The translations under genes and the position numbers were made by a program. A DNA stretch of 64,000 nt from Sphagnum compactum (Eukaryota > Bryophyta > Sphagnopsida > Sphagnales), in the NCBI GenBank assembly GCA_965153455.1, contig OZ234497.1, positions 806,001-870,000 of the forward strand. The letters run 5' to 3'. How positions within the stretch are numbered: position 1 is the stretch's first letter; each line of letters starts with the position of its first letter. Below the pieces are notes generated by a model. That model saw nothing but the letters and a program-made list of their open reading frames with translations, was not told the DNA's origin and ran no database searches. Shown here in pieces: positions 60,150 through 64,000 of the stretch.

Positions 60150-61400
60150 TATGATGGAAGACAGGATGAAACCTAGAAACCTTAACTCTAAACCCTATCC
60201 CAAGCCCCAAATATTAGATTTAAACCTTAAACCTTTATCTTAAAATAGTAAACCTTTTTTTTAAACTCAAAAAATAAGATGTAAAAACCCATACCTTGTC
60301 CCTTATACAATAAACCCAAAAAAAGACTTGAAAACCATAACCTTAAACATTAACCCTAATTTTGAAGCCTCAAAATCTAATTTAAAAATCATTAATTTAT
60401 TCATAACCCTAAGTAGTAAACTTTATATCTAAACCCTAAAATCAAACCTAAAAACCTATAATAGAAACCTAAAAACACTAATCTTTAACATTAAAATGCA
60501 AAAACCTTTCCTTTCAAACTTCACCCTAACCTTTAAAATCATATCCTAATCTCTAACTTCAATCTTTAACTCAAAATCGAACCTAAATTAAAATTGAAAA
60601 TAATATGAAAAAGAAAATTCACTTGTGAATCTAGCATTGGTTTTATCGGTAAGGATCATTTGAAAAGCCAACTTGTCAAACTCTTACAATGTAAATTTCA
60701 TCAAATTCTTGAATAATGTCTGTGTGGTTCACATTGTACCAAAGGCATCTTAAACACCAATAATCAAGTCCATATTGCCCCACCCCCTTCTTTCATCTCA
60801 TATGCAATAAACAAATAATTGGAGTTAGAAGCCATTACCACCATCATTTGAAAAATAACAAGATCATTTTGGTTGATATTTTTCAAAATATCATCATTAT
60901 TTCAAAATGAGGTGAAATCATAGTTACTTGAATAAGATCCATTTGAGAAGCTTGAAAACATCTTTCAAGGCTTGAAATGAAAACAAAACGAAAAAAACTT
61001 GAAAAACCTCCTCTTTATAGAATCCACATGGGTTGTCCGAGTTTACATCTTAAGATCTAACCTAAACCAACCCCTTTGGGCTAATTTTTAATTTCATCAT
61101 TTTACATACACACAAGAAATGAGCCTAAATTAACATTTTAAATAATGTTTTCATCATTAACTACACTCCATGATCATCTTTTCTAGTCTTAAATTTAAAT
61201 TGTGATGTTTTAACTCCAATATTTTACACAAGTACATACCATCATTTTAACCTTAACTTTAGGACTAACCTCATTAAACCCAAAAATTGAACTTTAAAAC
61301 CTTTAATATTTAACCTTTGAAAGCCCAACGCCTAAACCCCAAAAAAATAAATATTTAAAAACCCAAACCTAAACCCTACAAATTAAACCCTAAAATAACC
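60150..61400. repeat. Degenerate CCTAAA-rich, telomere-like stretch
   Basis: Plus-strand sequence is dominated by variants of AAACCCTAA, AACCTTAAA and AAACCTAAA, resembling the plant telomere unit CCCTAAA. Exact AAACCCTAA words occur near 60435 and 61395. The spacing is irregular, so it is an old or imitation interstitial tract rather than a functional telomere. Confidence 0.5.
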
Positions 61401-61545
61401 AATAGCCAATATCCAATAAAACTACCACTTGAAATGGCCTCTTATCATATTGAAAACCCCCAAAATCTGCTTGTTATCAAATCCCCAAAAGATCCTACAT
61501 CAAGATGCAAAAACTCTTATTTCAACCCAAAAATACCCTATTCTT

Positions 61546-62080
61546 ACTAACTTTGCTAGCACCACCAAGAGATTTCAATTTTGCTAGCAACAGCACAAAG
61601 ATTAATTAGCTTTGTTAACACCAGCAAAAGATTTCAACTTTATTAGTAGTAACAAAACGATTGAACAATTTTATTAGCGCCATTAAGAGATTCTTGTTTT
61701 GCTAACAATAGCAAAAATATTTTATTGCTATTAATAATGACAATTTTTTATTATTTATGCCAATAGTAGCTCAAAAAGATTTTTGTTGTGCCAGCACCAC
61801 CAAGAGATTTCAACTTTGCTAACAACAATAAAAGGAATGAATAGCTTTGTTAGCACCATCAAGAGATTTCAGCTCTACTAGCAATTGCAAAGAAATTCCA
61901 ATTTCAATAGTAGCAATAAAGAGATTTTTAGCTTTGCTAGCACCACTAAGAGATTTCAATTCTACCAACACCACCAAAAGTTTAGTTCTACAAATAGCAG
62001 CAAAGATATTTTAGCTTTGCTAGTGGTAGCAAAAAGATTTTAGGTTTGCTAGCAACAATTATGAAATTTCAACTTTGCCA
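61546..62080. repeat. Degenerate tandem array with TTTGCTAGCA units
   Basis: Units of roughly 28-40 bp of the form TTTGCTAGCACCACC, then AAGAGATTTCAA, repeated a dozen or more times with many changes. No continuous reading frame. An old minisatellite. Confidence 0.75.
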
Positions 62081-62129
62081 AAAAAATAAAAAGAAAGACA
62101 AGAGAAACCATAAGCAATGCGAAAACCAA

Positions 62130-62960
62130 AAAGGCCTTGAGGTAAGTGAAGCTTAGGAACGTGAGATTACGGCTAGGAAGGCAATGAGCTTAATGAAGGC
62201 CATGGGTAACATGAAAAATAGGAAGGCCACATGAGCTTATCAAAAACCAAAAAGCCCATGACCAATATGAAGTGAAGACTAGGAAGGCCATGAGCTAAGG
62301 GAAGGTCAAGAAGGTGTAATGCTAAGAAGGTGATGAACTTAATGAAAACCAAGATGGACATGGGCAATGTGAAGACCGGGAAGGCCATTAACTTCAAGAA
62401 GGTGTTGAGCTTTTAATGAAGATTAAGAAGGCCATGGGCAATGCAAAGACCAAGAAGGCCATGAACTACACAAAGGCCAAAAAGGCCACATGGGCAACAT
62501 GAAGATGAAGAAAGCCATGAGATACATGGAGACCAAAAACTTAGAAGTCGCAAAGTGCGAACACTAGGAAGGTTACGCAAAAAGCATGAAAGCCAGGAGG
62601 TTACATGAAGACCAGGAGGTATGCAAAAGTTAGGAACGCCAAGAGTTATGCAAAAACTAGGAAGGCCAGAAGAACACAAAGACAAGGAAAGCCATGAGTT
62701 ACACAAAGAGCACAAAGGCCATGAAGCACATTGAAAAGAAAACAACTCACCAAAAGAACAGCACCGAAGGCATTTCCACCACCGTTGTTGCCACCATGTC
62801 ACTAGTCACCACCACCATCATCATCGTCCACTCTGCACAAGCACAAACCACAAATCATACTCACAAAAAGAAAACAAAAAAAATTAGCTTAGAAGCAACT
62901 CAAAAACCAAGAAGGCCATGAGCTTAACGAAGACCAAGAAGGCGAAGGCTGAAATTTACC
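62130..62960. repeat. Degenerate tandem array with AAGGCCATGA units
   Basis: Repeats of AGGAAGGCCATGAGCTTAA, AAGACCAAGAAGGCCATGGG and similar, with units of roughly 20-60 bp. The 129-codon minus frame at 62413-62802 is a by-product of this array (Leu/Ser/Cys-rich, no features). Confidence 0.75.
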
Positions 62961-64000
62961 TTGTGTGTTTTTGTTTGTTGAAGTTGAGCCAAGGCACTTG
63001 AAAACCACGATTTAGCTTGAAGTCCAATGAAAGTCACATAAAAATGAGCAATGAACAAGAGAACTTGAGCTCAATGAGAGCTTGAAAGCTTTCTTCAAAA
63101 CTCCAAACTTTAACAAACTCCCTAAACCCTAAAACCAACGAATGTTTTCCACTTTTTTCACAAAAATAATAAACACTAAAATTGAAACCATATCCAAAAC
63201 TGGATTAAAAAAAAAATCAATCCAATTTCGATTACTCAAATGCAAAGAATCGCAAGACGGTTCCTTTCCGGTTCTAAGAACCGACCCCTCCATAGCTGGT
63301 TTGTGTCCACCGGGTTCCAGAACCAAGACTTGGTTCTGGTTAGGTTCTTTGGAACCGAAACCGGAACCGACAGTTCTTCACCAGCTGTCTGGGTACCCGG
63401 CCAACAGTGGTAAAAACCAGTGTTGGGTGGGTATGAAAAAAACCTTCGGGTATCATCTGGGTACCTCGATTTGAACCCCTCCAAATAGCAGCCCAGGTGA
63501 TACCCTTTCTGATGCTTTCATCACCAGTTCTCACACAAGTGAGAATGAGAAATGGTGAGATCCAGTGACAAGATGTCTCCTTCCAAATGCTGAGATTTGG
63601 GGGGAGGGGGAGGGGTAAATTTCTTTGCCTGAGTCTGGTTCTCAGGCTAATGCTGGCTCCAGGTTCTAGGTATCTAGGTAGAAAATCCAAAGCCAATGAA
63701 TAGGTAGAGAGTGGAGACTCTAGTTTAAGGTTTAGTGTTCCTGGCAGTGCGGCATTTGCAACGGCTGCCTGCTCTTTACTCTCCAAGAAAAAAAGGATTC
63801 ACCCATTTTGTGATTTTGACCCAAAAAAAAATCATAATCGGTTTGTGAAAACCTCCCAACCGCCTATTATCAAATTTGTGAGAACTGGTCACATAAAAAA
63901 AATTACAAATAATGATACCCTGCCCTGACATTAAAAAAATAATTATAAATTTACAAAGAACCAGGTCTTTATTAGGTTTTTTTCATAAGCAGATCCGACG
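62961..64000. other. Terminal stretch without a gene
   Basis: AT-rich DNA with GGTTCC/GGAACC-rich sequence at 63,240-63,680 that resembles 38,870-39,240, and a short G-rich tract at 63599-63616. The 148-codon minus frame at 63340-63786 lies in this repeat and has no recognisable domain. Confidence 0.5.

Noticed and set aside
62413-62802. 129-codon minus-strand frame
   Set aside because: Product of a degenerate tandem array; repetitive Leu/Ser/Cys composition and no homology.

Overview
The window looks like nuclear DNA of a streptophyte, either a charophyte green alga of the Zygnematophyceae type or an early-diverging land plant. The reasons are spliceosomal GT-AG introns in nearly every gene, a plant-type ubiquitin-L40 fusion, a GRAS transcription factor (a family known from Zygnematophyceae and land plants), a thylakoid-lumen PsbP-domain protein of the PPD4 type, and an acid invertase with the plant DPN mini-exon. 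A very large GTPase of the VLIG/GVIN type is not something I expect in flowering plants, so an angiosperm is unlikely. The species is inference only.

Layout. 0.1-1.9 kb: a two-exon coiled-coil gene (+). 4.6-6.1 kb: ubiquitin-ribosomal protein eL40 (-, five exons). 7.0-10.1 kb: a WDR76/CMR1/DRS1-like WD40 protein with an N-terminal PIP box (-, three exons) and an E2F-like palindrome upstream. 12.1-16.5 kb: a six-exon LEA-like repeat protein (-) with ABRE-like elements upstream. 17.1-24.5 kb: AT-rich intergenic DNA with MITEs of the PIF/Harbinger type and a 32-bp tandem repeat. 24.5-26.4 kb: a two-exon GRAS gene (-). 26.4-31.0 kb: gene-free with a repeat pair. 31.0-33.0 kb: THO complex subunit 7 (-, three exons). 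35.0-38.5 kb: PPD4-like lumenal protein (-, nine small exons). 40.6-45.1 kb: GH32 beta-fructofuranosidase (+, ten exons). 49.4-56.0 kb: a MACPF-like reading frame followed by a VLIG-type GTPase (-), probably one gene of about 2,100 residues joined by a roughly 0.2-kb intron. 56-64 kb: repeats only, including a PIF/Harbinger transposase relic, poly-G paired repeats and long degenerate tandem arrays.

The genes are ordinary unlinked eukaryotic loci; there is no operon logic. Housekeeping functions (protein turnover and ribosome, mRNA export, photosynthesis, sugar hydrolysis) sit beside stress and regulatory genes (LEA, GRAS, WDR76) and one defence-like giant GTPase. The MITEs and the Harbinger relic belong to the same transposon superfamily and may be related. 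The most unusual item is the MACPF-VLIG gene. Exon structures were assembled by eye from splice motifs, reading phase and family similarity, with no database search.
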